64,000 bases of DNA from Kingdonia uniflora (GCA_014058105.1 JACGCM010000604.1:558001-622000), one strand, 5' to 3'; numbered from the stretch's first letter, positions 10,330-21,643 are shown. Numbers and translations are program-made. Notes: generated by a model not told the origin, from the letters alone.

Positions 10330-11822
10330 ATGGATGATGAAATCAAGGCGATCGAGAGAAATGATACATGAGAATTAACTTCCCTTCCTAAGGGAAAAAA
10401 GGCTATAGGAGTCAAGTGGGGTGTACAAAGTGAAAAAGAGTGCCAATGGGGAAATTGAGAGATACAAAGCGCGATTGGTCGTCAAAGGATACAAGCAACG
10501 GTATGGGATTGACTATGATGAGGTATTTGCTCCGGTAGCTCGTTTGGAAACTATAAGATTAATTATTTCTTTAGCGGCTCAAAATAGTTGGAAGATTTAT
10601 CAAATGGATGTGAAGTTCACATTTTTTAATGGTTTTCTTGAGGAGGAGGTTTATGTTGAACAACCATTAGGGTATATCAAGAAAGGCCATGAAAAGAATG
10701 TTCTAAAGTTGGAAAGGGCGCTTTACGGTTTGAAGCAAGCTCCAAGGGCATGGAATTTAAGAATCGACAAATACTTTTAAGATAACAACTTCATCAAATG
10801 CCCATATGAACATGCTCTTTACACAAAGGTGAATGAAAATGGAGACATGTTGCTTGCTTGCTTGTACGTGGATGATCTAATTTTTACGGGAAATAATCCG
10901 AACATGTTCGAGGAGTTCAAAAGATCTATGGTACGAGAATTCGAGATGACCGACATTGGTTTAATGTCATTCTTTCTTAGAATTGAAGTGAAGAAAATGG
11001 ATAAAGGTATTTTTATCTCTCAAGAAGGTTATGCGAAAGAAGTTCTCAAGAAATTCAAGATAGAAAATTGTCAACCCGTACAAACGCCCGTAGAATATAG
11101 CATTAAGTTGTCAAAATATGATAATGGAGAACTTGTTGATCCAACAATGTTCAAAAGCTTGGTTGGGAGTCTTCGATATTTGACATGTACAAGACCGGAT
11201 ATTCTTTATGGTGTTGGACTAATTAGCTGGTACATAGAAGAACCATCATCCGTTCACTTGAAGACGGCAAAGAGGATCCTTCGATACATCAAAGGTACTT
11301 GTGATCATGAATTATTTTACTCATCATCTAATGACTCTCAACTTGTAGGTTATTCCGATAGTGATTGGGGAGGAGATATTGATGATAGAGATAGAAAGAG
11401 TACTACCCGGATATGCGTTCTATATGGGAGATACCACTTTCACATGGTCGTCAAAGAAGCAACCGATCGTGATTCTTTTCACATGTGAAATCGAGTATGT
11501 TACCGCCTCATCAGGAGTTTGTCACGCACTTTGGCTACGAAGTATGCTCAATGAACTTCAAATTTGTCAAAATAAACCAACAAAGATTTGTGTTGATAAT
11601 ATGTTCGTAATAGCCTTAGCCAAAAATCCCATTTTTCATAAAAGGAGCAAACACATCGACATACATTACCACTTTATTCGGGAGTGTGTAAAGAAGAAAG
11701 AGATTGAAATTAATTACGTCCTCACTCATGATCAAGTAGCGGATATATTCACTAAGCCTCTCAAAGTTGACGTATTCACAAAATTGAAGGGATGCTCGGA
11801 ATGGTCGATGGACAAAAATTAA
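10330..11822 (+). pseudogene. Copia 1 reverse transcriptase-RNase H
   Basis: Reverse transcriptase motifs run in order: ARLVVKGYKQ, YDEVFAPVARLETIR, LYGLKQAPRAW, and the polymerase site YVDDLIFTGN, which is intact. RNase H follows with SDSDWGGD, HKRSKHIDIHYHFIRE and DQVADIFTKPL, overlapping the preceding frame by a shift at about 11,361-11,488. A stop at 10,778 (after KYF) and the shift make it non-functional. Confidence 0.9.
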
Positions 11823-12423
11823 GCTTAAAGGGGGATGTTAAAAGTTAAGCTTAATTGGTGCACATTTTTCAAGGCTACTTTGGGCACAAATAAAATATGA
11901 GAATGTTCAAGAAGATCGACCTTTCACATTCTTGTAACCTATTTTTGTTTTCAATTTTGTGTGGATTATTAAGGTGATGTAAAACGTCTTAAATGGGTAG
12001 TGGGGTGTGTAGAAACTTCTCTAGTATCTATATATAGGTGTAGGGACTTTGTTTTGATAGGAAAAAATTTTGACTTCTCCTGAGACATCAAACACTTTCT
12101 CTCACCCTTACCTAAACGCCACGTGGCAAATGAGAGAAGAGAGAGTACTAACTGACTTGGGCTGTTAATTGATGATGAGAGAAAAAATCTTATTTATTCA
12201 TTTTAAGGTTTTACAAAATAGAACCTAGAAGGTCTTTGAAAATTTTCTTGGTTAATTGTGAAAGGTTTCTCTCAAGAATCCATCAGCAGCCACATCAAAC
12301 TCAACTACAGCTGGGCAGCAGCAAATTCATGAATAACTTGTCCGATTTGGTATTGTCTGCAAGCCATGGAAATCAATCTCTTTAGAATAGCCTAGGCAAA
12401 TACCGTCTCAAATTCTTTGGAAA

Positions 12424-12591
12424 ATGAGTACAATGGCGAGGGAGAGATTGTACTTCTATAGTGTCGGGTATAATCATTTGTACAAAGAGAGACTGGAGGA
12501 AAGCTACCCTCTAGAGGAATATCCAGCATGTAGTTATGGTTGGTTGTTTGCGGCTAAATACGATGATCAGTCGCGGGAAAGCCGTAGATAG
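12424..12591 (+). CDS. Short reading frame inside the MULE, possibly captured
   Basis: A 55-codon frame begins ATG at 12,424 and includes ERLYFYSVGYNHLYKERL and YPACSYGWLFAAKYDD before TAG. Amino-acid use looks protein-like and it is flanked by non-coding inverted repeats, as in Pack-MULEs that carry host exons. I do not recognise the parent gene and it may be chance. Confidence 0.35.
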   Translation: MSTMARERLYFYSVGYNHLYKERLEESYPLEEYPACSYGWLFAAKYDDQSRESRR

Positions 12592-13005
12592 ATGGCAAAT
12601 GTTTTTCATTAAATCCCATTACTAAATGCCGCATCGGCCTTCCACCTCTTAAAATATTACCATTTGTCCGCATAGATTTTATGTCATGCTTCATTATGGA
12701 TGCTACATTATCTTCAAGCCCAACTTAAAGCAATGAGCATCTGTGATTTTGTTGTCATGGCTATTATCGTTAGCACGATAATTTGTCAGACACGGTTAAT
12801 ATTTTGTGAACCAGGGGATGATACTTGGATGATACTTACTGTAACGGCCTATTATATGCTTTAGATATTTCGAAAAGAGTTATGGAAGTTGTCTATGTTG
12901 GTCAATCTTTCGAGGTGAAGTGAATCGATTTACCAGAAGAACACTGTAGTCAAGAAGAATGGATCTACATAATAGAATCATTTGTTGTTACGTAAGATGG
13001 GCGAC

Positions 13006-13273
13006 TACAAGTTCAACATTTTCAAGCGGAGCGAAATCTCAAAACATTTTCAACCTTCTAGGTTTTATTTTGTAAAACCTTAAAATGAATAAATAATATT
13101 TTCTCTCTCATCATCAATTAACAGCCCAAGTCAGTTAGTTACAAGTTCAACATTTTCAAGCGGAGCGAAATCTTAAAACATTTTCAACCTTCTAGGTTTA
13201 ATTTTGTAAAACCTTAAAATGAATAAATAAGATTTTCTCTCTCATCATCAATTAACAGCCTAAGTCAATTAGT
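13006..13273. repeat. 134-bp tandem duplication overlapping the MULE right inverted repeat
   Basis: 13,006-13,139 and 13,140-13,273 are near-identical, both starting TACAAGTTCAACATTTTC. The unit includes the inner half of the right inverted repeat, so that arm is longer and duplicated relative to the left. Confidence 0.85.
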
Positions 13274-13623
13274 ACTCTCTCTTCTCTCATTTGCCACATG
13301 GCATTTAGGTAAGGGTGAGAGACAAAGTGTTTGATGTCTCAGTAGAGGTCAATTTTTTTTCCCTTTCGATATATGAGTTCAAGAATACATCAATATATGA
13401 GTGTTCTTTGCCTCTTCCTCTTATAATCTGAAAATCATCATTTCATTTTATTGTTCATATCCTTTGGAGTATCCAAAACTAATATACCAGGTAAGAATAT
13501 TCAAAACCTATATATTATGTGAACTGTTCACTGTGCCATCCTTCTTATCCATGCAATCACCTGCAAGATGACATATAATTTAGAAAACATACTAAAAACA
13601 TATTGGAGTCATTACAGAATACG

Positions 13624-14400
13624 TTATAACCCTACATACTTACATTTTGATAAAGCAGATAATAATCTCTTAATTCTGTCAGCAAGTTTTGTGCGCTTAC
13701 AAACGTTCTCCAGCCTCTCAACTTCTATCTCACCAAGGAAACAAACCAAATTCTGCACTCTCTTCCGGAAGTCTGTTACGTAATTTCCAATTTCTGTTCC
13801 TTTTATGAGGTGAGGGTTGTGATAAAGTAAATGGGTTATATTAAACTGATCATGGACACATTTCTTATATTTTATTGATAGTAGAAAACAAATACGTCTG
13901 AAGAGGTAATTATGCACGTCGCCAGGGGTTGTAAGGGGTTTACACTCCGAAACACATCGCACTACACTACTTTCACTAGTATCATCATTAACAAAATAAA
14001 TATCATTATCATCAGAGTCAGAATCCGTCCCTTCATTGTACAAACTGTAGTGCATAGAAGACATCATTTGCTGAAATTTAATGTTATCCCTGGCGTTTCC
14101 TTTTATGGTGTTCAATATCTGTTTCATGTTATTCCAGACTTCAGTTGCACTGGGACTAGCGTCGAGATGATTAAAGGAAGAATCAACGAGTTCATTTAAC
14201 TTCAATAAAAGACCAATAGAAAAGGACAGAAGAAGTCTGTCGTCGTCATGTATTAAAGGCATAACTTTACGAAGTTGCATAGTTATCTCTTTAAACCGTT
14301 CTACTTTGGCAATATCAGAAGTTTGAGGCTTCTCCTCTATCAGCTTTATAATGTCATTGGTGATGCTTTTCGCTAAAGGATTAGGTATATACTCGAGATC
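13624..14400 (-). CDS. Copy B, large exon of an unrecognised duplicated gene
   Basis: After an acceptor CTTTTTATAG at 14,401 the minus strand is open for about 257 codons: LEYIPNPLAKSI, FKEITMQLRKVMPLIH, a Leu-rich helix LLSFSIGLLLKLNEL, an acidic Asp/Ser segment, and a C-terminal part with LSIKYKKC and LADRIKRLLSALSKC before TAA or TAG. A short first exon lies at 19,443-19,463, now 5 kb away because copia 2 inserted in the intron. Copy A has a truncated paralogue at 2,685-2,804. Family not recognised. Confidence 0.55.
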   Translation of the reverse strand, partial: DLEYIPNPLAKSITNDIIKLIEEKPQTSDIAKVERFKEITMQLRKVMPLIHDDDRLLLSFSIGLLLKLNELVDSSFNHLDASPSATEVWNNMKQILNTIKGNARDNIKFQQMMSSMHYSLYNEGTDSDSDDNDIYFVNDDTSESSVVRCVSECKPLTTPGDVHNYLFRRICFLLSIKYKKCVHDQFNITHLLYHNPHLIKGTEIGNYVTDFRKRVQNLVCFLGEIEVERLENVCKRTKLADRIKRLLSALSKCKYVGL

Positions 14401-14677
14401 CTATAAAAAGAAGACGGGTTTAGTAATTGTATTCATGAAGCCCTTTCTAGAATCTCAAACAATAACATGGGGAGAAATGAGAAAACACACATTTCATAGG
14501 GTGGAATTTATTCAGTCCCACCCAAGTCCTATTTCAATAATCAATCCTCTGTTTCATGATTTGGTCTACGCTGGTTAACATAACTCCAAGCCATTCAAGT
14601 TAACTGGTGTAAATTTTCATAAATTGTAAAACAGGGAATTAATGGGCTAATATTCTATCACAGCAACTGAAGGGGTT

Positions 14678-14931
14678 TTATAAAATATGTGAAACACATT
14701 GATATGTGTAACAATAAAGTCAAGTCACTATAGGAAGAGTAGTCTACCATATGAATAGTAGTCATAGTAAGTAGCATAGTGAGGCAATGTTTGTATTTCG
14801 GCTTACAAGCCAAGTTGTATTTATGCTCTAATGCCCATATAAAGGCTTGTTATATGTTGTAATCAAATAATCGCATCCCAAGTTTGATCAATAACATTTT
14901 TTCTTTAAAGTTTAGAATTTTGGTTTAAACA
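14678..14931 (+). repeat. 5' LTR of copia element 2
   Basis: It matches 19,159-19,385 over most of its length but is 27 bp longer, mainly from a local duplication of an ATAGTAGTCATAGTA-like segment near 14,735-14,780. The first bases (TTATAAAATATG) have diverged from the 3' copy TGTTAGAATGTG. Confidence 0.85.
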
Positions 14932-15071
14932 TCTGGTATCAGAGCGAGCACGGTCTCTGGCTCGACAGCTCGAAGGCGACGACATGAAGAAAAGCATAGG
15001 CTTTTCTAGTATTCCGTCGAGATATCGTTCATTCGGTCGAGGTTATTGATTTCATCTATTTTTCGCAAAAA

Positions 15072-15960
15072 ATGATGGAGAGTTATGTTCAAGCGGCAAT
15101 TCATAAATTCGATGGTCACTACGACCATTGGAGTTTAATTATGGAAAACTTTTTGAGGTCCAAGGAGTATTAGCACCTCGTTAAAGTTGGTGTTTCTAAC
15201 CATTCAGAAGAAATGACGACGCTCAAATATCCAAGATCGAGGAATTACAATTAAAAGACTTGAAAGTCAAAATTTATTTATTTTAAGCTATTGATCGTAA
15301 CATCTTGGAGACGATCATATGCAAGGAGACAGCCAAAGATATTTGGGATGCAATGAAGAAAAAATATCAGGGAACCGCTAAAGTGAAGCGGGCACATCTA
15401 CATGTACTTCGTATAGATTTCGAGACTCTTTGTATGCAACCAACAGAGTCTGTTTGAGAGTATTTCTCCAAAACCATGGCGATTTCCATAAAGATGAGAA
15501 CAAATGGAGAAAATATAGAGGACATTACGATAATCGAAAAGATTCTTCGATCAATGACATCAAAATTCAATTATGTGGTATGTTCGATCGAGAAATTGAA
15601 AGATCTTGATCAACTCTCGATGGATGATTTAATGAGTTCATTGATGGTTCACGAGAAACGAATCAACAAACATGTAGCAGTGGAGGAAGCGTTACAATCT
15701 TAGCTCTCAATCAACAATCAAGCGACAAAGGGAAAAGATACAAGTCGAGAAAGAGGTAACCGCGATAACCAATTCACAAATTATCATGGAAGAGACAGAG
15801 GAAGCAACAGTCAACATAGTGAAGGCCAAAAGTCAAAGCCGTTTGATAAGTCAAATATCAAATGCTACAAGTGTAACAGGTATGATTACTTTCGTTTTGT
15901 ATGTCGTTTTCATTTTTATATGGAAAGAGGCAAGAAATCTAATTTTTCAAAAAAAAGAAG
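15072..15960 (+). pseudogene. Copia 2 gag, broken, with damaged zinc knuckle
   Basis: It opens MMESYVQAAIHKFDGHYDHW and continues FLRSKEY then TAG where family members have Trp. Later segments (DIWDAMKKKYQG, ILRSMTSKFNYVV) are in shifted frames. The zinc knuckle reads CYKCNRYDYFRFVC: the His of CX2CX4HX4C has become Tyr, which should abolish metal binding. Confidence 0.85.
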
Positions 15961-16019
15961 ATAAAATCTATCTTCTTTTGGTTTGCAAAACCAAAGAAGA
16001 GTCTCAAACCGAAAATAAT

Positions 16020-17311
16020 TTTCGTCAATACATATGGTACTTGGACATAGGAGCAAGTAACCATATGTGCGGTGAAAAATCTATATTTCACAAAATGGAT
16101 GATTCTTTCCGTACCTCGGTAAAGTTTGGAGATAGTTCTACAATTGCTGTCATGGGGAAAGGCGACATCAAAATTCAAGCCAAAGATAACACTCATCATA
16201 CTGTCTCAAGTATTTTCTATGTCCCAAACTTGAAGAGTAATTTGCTCAACGTGGGGCAACTTCAAGAGAAGGGATATGTGATCATCATCAAGAATGGAGT
16301 CTGTCGGATTGAAGATTCGAAGAGGGGCTTGTTAATTGCATAGGTACATATGACTCCAAACCAAATGTTTCTGCTAAACGTCACTGATGCCGCTCTTCCA
16401 TGTTTTTCAAGTATGGTGAAAGATCAAGGATGAATATGGCATCTTCGCTATGGGCACTTGAACTTCAACGGCCTAACGATCTTTCATAAGAAGAATATTG
16501 TGACGGGAATTTTTCAGATTGATCGACATCCGCAAGTATGCGAAGGTTGTGTTGTTGGCAAACAACATCGGGATTCATTTCTAAAAGGGAAAGCATAAAG
16601 AGCCAAATCGATACTGGAGCTAGTCCATACCGATATATGTGGGTCGATTGATCTACGATCCAATGGAAATAAGAGGTATTTTATTACCTTTATTGACGAT
16701 TACAGACGAAAAACATGGGTCAATTTTTTACTAGAAAAATCTGAAGCTTTTTTCAGCTTTTAAGTCATTTAAGGCCCTTGTTGAGAAGGAAGTAGGGAGA
16801 TCTATCAAGATTCTTCGTTCGGATCGTGGTGGAGAATACAATTCTCATGAATTTGCAAATTTTTGTGAGAAATTTGGAATCAAACGACAATTGACGACAT
16901 CGTACATGCCATAACAAAACGGCGTAGTTGAGAGGAAGAACTGCACTATTATGAATATGGTGTGAAGTATGCTGCAAACATCAAATCTTCCTAAGAGATT
17001 TTGGCTCAGAAACAGTCTTATGGAGCATCTACATCCTCAACAGGGGTCCTACCATAGCTGTGAGGAACATGACACCAGAGGAGGCATAGAGCGGTAGAAA
17101 ACCAAATGTGGAGCACTTGCAAATCTTTGGGTGTATAGCATATTCCCATATTCCGAAAGAACGGAGAACAAAGCTCGACGATAAAGGTCAGAAATATGTT
17201 TTTCTCAGTTATAGTGATAGTTCAAAAGTTTATAAACTCTATCATCCTACAACTGAGAAATTCATCATTAGTCAAGATGTGATTTTCGATGAAGAAAATA
17301 CATGGAAATGA
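16020..17311 (+). pseudogene. Copia 2 protease-integrase region
   Basis: The protease site reads YLDIGASNHMCG, so the D-S-G catalytic motif is now D-I-G. The integrase keeps HTDICGS and LRSDRGGEY, but a TAA sits in the segment before QNGVVERKN, and the GHLNF/zinc region is in another frame. The C-terminal part (GCIAYSHIPKERRTKLDD) ends at 17,311. Confidence 0.87.
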
Positions 17312-17589
17312 AATATTAAAGATACGGGAAAGCCAGTACCAGTGGTCTTCGATGATAAAAAGAGTCATCCGCCAGTTTTGAATGGTGAAGCGCAATCACC
17401 ACTCACGCCTGCACAGAGCTCAACCAACCCTTCTTCAGCAATGGTTTGATCACAATCTGTACCATCATTTTCAAGGCCTCAAAGAACCCACAAAAGACCA
17501 CCGTACTTGGAAGATTATGATCTAAGTGGGGTGGATCAATTAGATGATCCAACTATATACTTCGCTTTATTTGTTGGAAGTGACCCAAT

Positions 17590-19085
17590 TACTTTCAAGG
17601 ATGTTGTTGGAACCAAAGTGGCAGGAGGCCATGAATGACGAGATCGAAGCTATCGAGAAGAACAATACATGGGAGTTGACTAATCTCCCAGGTGGATATA
17701 AGTCGATCGGTGTGAAGTGGGTATACAAGATGAAATTGAATGCTGAAGGAAAAGTTAACAAATAAAAGGCAAGGCTAGTGGCTAAGAGTTATAAGTAACA
17801 AAAAGGCGTCGACTATGAAGAGGTATTTTCTCCAGTCGCACGACACGATACTATCAGGATGATAGCTGCAATAGCAGTACAAAACTTGTGGCATATTTTT
17901 CAACTGGAAGTAAAGTCAGCATTTTTACACGGAGATCTGCAAGAACTGTGTACGTCGATCAACCACCTGGTTACGTACAGAAAGGTGGAGAGAAGGTGTA
18001 CCGGTTGAGGAAGGCCTTATATGGACTAAAACAAGCACCAAGAGCTTGGTATAGTCGTATAGAGGTGTATTTCATGAAAGCGGGGTTCTATAAGTGTCCA
18101 TATGAGCACACATTTTTCATGAAAGTTGGAACCGATGAAAAATTTCTTGTAATGTACTTATATGTGGAAGACTTGATATACACTAGCAACGATTGTACGA
18201 TGTTCAAGGACTTCAAACGGTCAATAATGGCAAAGTTTGAGATGTCAGATCTCAAAATGATGCACTATTTTCTGGGCATAGAAGTAGTTTAGCCTGATGC
18301 GGGTATTTTCATATCACAGAGAAAATATGTCCAAAAGATTTTGGAACGGTTCTAAATGAAGGATTGCAATCATTTGTAAGCTAATGAAGGATCCCGAAGG
18401 AGAGAAGGTTGGCAACACATTGCATATGTAGCTCGTGAGAAGTCTCATGTACTTAACCGCGACCAGGCCAGATATTCAGCACGCAGTAAGCCTCATCAGT
18501 CGATACATGGAGAATCTAACGGAGTTGCATCTAAATGCTACAAAGAGGATTATGCGATACTTGAAAGGTATGAATGGATTGGGAATATTTTACAAGAAAG
18601 GAGAGGCTATTGCTTTAATCGGCTATACTGATGGAGATTATGGTGGAGACCCCGAAGATAGGAAGAATACCTATTGGTATGTTTTTATGCTAGGATCAGG
18701 AGCGATTTCATAGTCATCAAAGAAACAATCGATTATTTCTTTATCTACCACAGAAGCAGAGTATATCACTGTTGCGTCTTGTGCATGTCAAGCAATATGG
18801 TTAAGAGGAATACTGGGTGAAGTAGGGTTTCATCAAAATAGGGAAACTCCTATTTATTGCGACAATAGTTTCATAATCAAATTGTCGAAGAATCCAGTTC
18901 AACACAGGAGAACGAAGCACATTGATGTGCGTTACCATTTCTTGTGAAATCTAGTTAAAGATGGGATGATTGATTTTATCCACTGCAGGAGCGAAGATCA
19001 AGTTGCATACATTTTTACCAAAGCCCTCAAGTTAGACGCATTTGAGAAACTTTGGAAGCTACTTGGAGTTTGTTCGTTTAAGGGA
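17590..19085 (+). pseudogene. Copia 2 reverse transcriptase-RNase H with YVED active site
   Basis: Conserved segments include NTWELTNLPGGYKSIG, LYGLKQAPRAWYSRI and, at the polymerase site, YVEDLIYTSND: the first Asp of YVDD is Glu. RNase H segments TDGDYGGDPEDRK, RRTKHIDVRYHFL and DQVAYIFTKAL follow with intervening stops. The result is a dead polyprotein end. Confidence 0.88.
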
Positions 19086-19158
19086 GGGAGCTGCAAGGAA
19101 AACTCGGCACGACGTTTACTTCCTAAACTAGTATTAGCACATCTAGTTTAAGGGAGGG

Positions 19159-19385
19159 TGTTAGAATGTGTAAAACACATTGGTATGTGTAACAATAAAG
19201 TCAAGCCACCATAGGAATAGTAGTAGCATAGTAAGGTAATGTTTGTATTTCGGCTTTAGAAGCCAAGTTAGATTTGTGTTCTAATGCCTATATAAAAGGC
19301 TTGCTATATGTTGTAATCAAATCATCTCATCCCATGTTTGATCAATAACATTTCTTCTTTAGAGTTTAGAATTCTATTTTCAACA
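19159..19385 (+). repeat. 3' LTR of copia element 2
   Basis: It starts TGTTAGAATGTG directly after the polypurine tract and ends TTTCAACA. Confidence 0.9.
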
Positions 19386-19442
19386 ATCAAAATTTCTCTA
19401 AATTAATAATACTAAGAATAAGAAGAGGGATTGAGAGTAAAC

Positions 19443-19463
19443 CTCATGCATCGTGGAATCCAT
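19443..19463 (-). CDS. Copy B exon 1 (7 codons)
   Basis: Reads MDSTMHE and then a GTTTAC donor on the minus strand. The start is inferred from being the first ATG in a segment homologous to copy A (3,595-3,661) and from the splice donor. It would join the exon starting at 14,400 if copia 2 were spliced out with the intron. Confidence 0.4.
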
Positions 19464-19559
19464 AGGCGTTGTCGAGTCGGAAGAAGCAAAAGCAAAGAAA
19501 GAAAAAGAAAAAGAACTCAATTATTGTTTAAGAATTGAAACTGGAAGATTACAGAGACA

Positions 19560-19990
19560 ATATAGAGAGGAGAGAAAGTTGTGCTTACCTGATTGATGAT
19601 TGAGAACACTGTGGTTCGCCCAGAGGTGGTTTTTCTCCTCTCTCTTTTTTTGCTTCACCGACTCGTCTGTCTTTGCATAAAATAGACTCTTTTGTGAATT
19701 CAAATCCCAATAGTCTTGGGAGCCCACATAACAACTTAGTTCTCTTATAGAGTGGGTCAATTGAACAACAAAAAATGGGACTGAAGTAAAACCAGGGATC
19801 CTTAGCTAATTGGTCAAGAAACTTCAGGGGTTGTATAAAATTTTGCTCATTCTGAATCCACACGGGACTATGTCATTTGTATAAACATTAGTACAATATT
19901 TCGTTTATGCTCGTGTGCGGCAATATTTACCGCACTAGGCACATAACCAAAAGTAATACTTTTAAGTCTCTTAAAGCATTCATATTCGTT
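19560..19990 (-). pseudogene. LINE RNase H-like tail fragment (copy B)
   Basis: The minus strand encodes SITFGYVPSAVNIAAHE followed in a second frame by AKYCTNVYTNDIVP, resembling the RNase H end of plant LINE proteins. The 4,020-4,195 copy matches it. It lies directly upstream of copy B exon 1. Confidence 0.5.
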
Positions 19991-20442
19991 TAATCAAATT
20001 TTGGTTGCCAAAGTCAAAATAAACACTCGTTAAAAGAACAAATAATTTTTTCAACTCTATTCAAATCTCCAAAATATATTGCCAAACCTGTCATATCATA
20101 CTTCCCTCCAAATTGTGAGATTTTAGAGAGTTGTCACGTCACTTGTTTTCAAATTTAGAGCTTTTAGTAATTGAAATGGGTAGCCAAATTTGGTTTGGAA
20201 ATTTACCACCAATTATCATCACTTGATTAATTTAGCAACTGAGCAAAGATATCTTTAGTGTTTTTTACTTTTTGATCCTTGGTATTCGCTGAAAGGTTTC
20301 TTTGCGAGGAGAAACCTAGGATTTTATAAAGGGGATAGGAAATGCCACCGATACTATTATTTTGGTGGGCACTTTTAAATAGCCGTCTGTAATTGATACA
20401 GGCACTCATTTAGTTTTGTTGTTATCATCCTTTCTTTGTCGC
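19991..20442. other. No recognisable gene
   Basis: AT-rich spacer without a coding motif or repeat that I can support. Confidence 0.45.
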
Positions 20443-20759
20443 TTAAATAACCCTGATTCGTTCGGCTGTAATTGATGGCATTCCAAGAACTGATCTGAAC
20501 TTAAATCCAGAATCGGAAAGATTCAGCTCATTCTTTAACAGTGATGTTTCCCCCTGCGAAGGCAATTTTTTTTCCCTCCCAGTGCTTTTGGAAAAATTGT
20601 TAAGTTCTCTGTCTAGCATATTAGCTTCCTCTTTAGCTGAAGTTGCTCTCGCAGTACCTTTACAAGTGGTCTTTAGCACTGGCAAAATTGATCCGAGTAA
20701 AATAACTGATCTTGAGATTTCTTCCTCTCGACTACAGATTTGCAAAGCTCATTGTTCAG
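20443..20759 (-). CDS. Unrecognised minus-strand exon cut by CACTA-1
   Basis: An open minus-strand frame (ICSREEEISRSVILLG, then NMLDRELNNFSKSTG) runs into the left CACTA end. Removing the transposon joins it to 28,141 onward; across the join another frame reads DIEVQMTLNNELCKSVVERK. Which frame, if any, is real is unclear. Family not recognised. Confidence 0.35.
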
Positions 20760-21268
20760 TGTCACTAGGCCAAAACGAGTAAAAAACAACGGGTCAGGTC
20801 AGTCATTATTTTGCTAAAGTGACTTCCATTTTAGTTCAAAAAAGTGCCATTCTTTTTGAAGTAGTTTTACGTTTTTGACATGAAATGCATTGTAATATTA
20901 CGACTGTAAACCATGTCGTAATATCTCTTATTTTTAGTTAAAATTGTGACACATTTAAGAGTCGTTTTATGCGCTGCAAAAAAAATATACAAGTATCAGT
21001 CGTTATTTTTGTCATATTTGTTTCATTTTCCGAATTATTTATCCATTGTTTTATGCATCGCAATTTTACGATGCCAAAATCGCCTAATTTTTCGTAATTA
21101 AAAAAAAATTGACATACAAACTAGTTGTGCTATCTGTCACGTAAAAATGTTGACATATTACACACAATTATTGACGATAATTTTAGTCGCTTCTCGCAAT
21201 TATAAATTTTAAAATTTTATTAAATAATATTAGTTTACTTAAAGAGTCTTTCCTATACTCTTACAATC

Positions 21269-21340
21269 AGAACTAGATGGATTTGAACCATCATTGTCTC
21301 AAGTTCTTGAGAACTCTTTCCATTTAGAGCTTATAGTTCT
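21269..21340 (-). tRNA. tRNA-like fold, probably a pseudo-tRNA
   Basis: 72 nt on the minus strand has a perfect 7-bp acceptor stem (AGAACTA with TAGTTCT), a TA at positions 8-9, a 4-bp D stem with one wobble and GG in the loop, and a perfect T arm GATGG-TTCAAAT-CCATC. The anticodon arm forms a 5-bp stem but the loop is 6 nt, one short, so the anticodon is not certain. I cannot match it to a known plant tRNA. Confidence 0.35.
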
Positions 21341-21643
21341 ATCAATAAAGATGCGTATATAAAAAGACATTGTGTATAATAGTACCAATTGTGGAATTAT
21401 ATTTTTAAGGGAACACACCTCATATTTGTAAACCTCCAGGTAACGGTAACATTATCTTACAGTCGTGTGAAGAAGACTAGGCAGAAACATGCAGCTTTCA
21501 ACTTATTGTTGCATCTTCTTCTGTAAAATAGACAAGTCCAGAGCCGATCCATACTTCTTTACCAAAGCTTTTGTACACCATCCATGTCCATCATCTACTG
21601 TTGGTATCCTCACTTCAAGAAACAACATCACAGGCTGATGGGT

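Larger units (their letters stand above)
12060..13363. mobile_element. Foldback MULE-like element, 1,304 bp, in the copia 3' LTR
   Basis: Both ends carry long inverted repeats of about 175 bp: left GGAAAAAATTTTGAC, right (reverse complement) GGGAAAAAAAATTGAC, then both continue with CTGAGACATCAAACAC. Flanks TTTTGATA (12,052-12,059) and TTTCGATA (13,364-13,371) form an 8-bp duplication with one mismatch; the empty site is preserved in the 5' LTR. Long G-starting inverted repeats with an 8-9 bp duplication fit Mutator-like elements. It has no transposase; the interior holds a short reading frame and a tandem duplication. Confidence 0.82.
7415..13462 (+). mobile_element. Copia element 1, decayed, with a nested MULE in its 3' LTR
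   Basis: It has a 319-bp 5' LTR (7,415-7,733), a primer-binding site, gag, protease, integrase, reverse transcriptase and RNase H in copia order, a polypurine tract (AAAGGGGGA, 11,827-11,835) and a 3' LTR from 11,836. The 3' LTR is split by a 1,304-bp MULE and lacks the last AACA. Several in-frame stops and frameshifts show it is inactive. I found no convincing 5-bp target duplication, consistent with loss at the 3' edge. Confidence 0.93.
11836..13462 (+). repeat. 3' LTR of copia element 1, split by an insertion
   Basis: Positions 11,836-12,059 match 5' LTR bases up to TTTTGATA. The match resumes at 13,372 (TATGAGTTCAAG) and runs to 13,462. The intervening 12,060-13,371 is the nested MULE plus the second copy of its target duplication. 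Confidence 0.92.
14678..19385 (+). mobile_element. Copia element 2, decayed
   Basis: 5' LTR 14,678-14,931, primer-binding site TGGTATCAGAGC (14,934-14,945, perfect), gag, protease, integrase, reverse transcriptase, RNase H, polypurine tract AAGGGAGGG (19,150-19,158) and 3' LTR 19,159-19,385. It lies in the first intron of the copy B gene, in the opposite orientation. Many stops break the polyprotein. No clear 5-bp target duplication is visible. Confidence 0.92.

Noticed and set aside
7415..13462. A 5-bp target duplication for copia 1
   Set aside because: Left flank ACAGG has no equal directly after 13,462, and the 3' LTR has lost its last bases.
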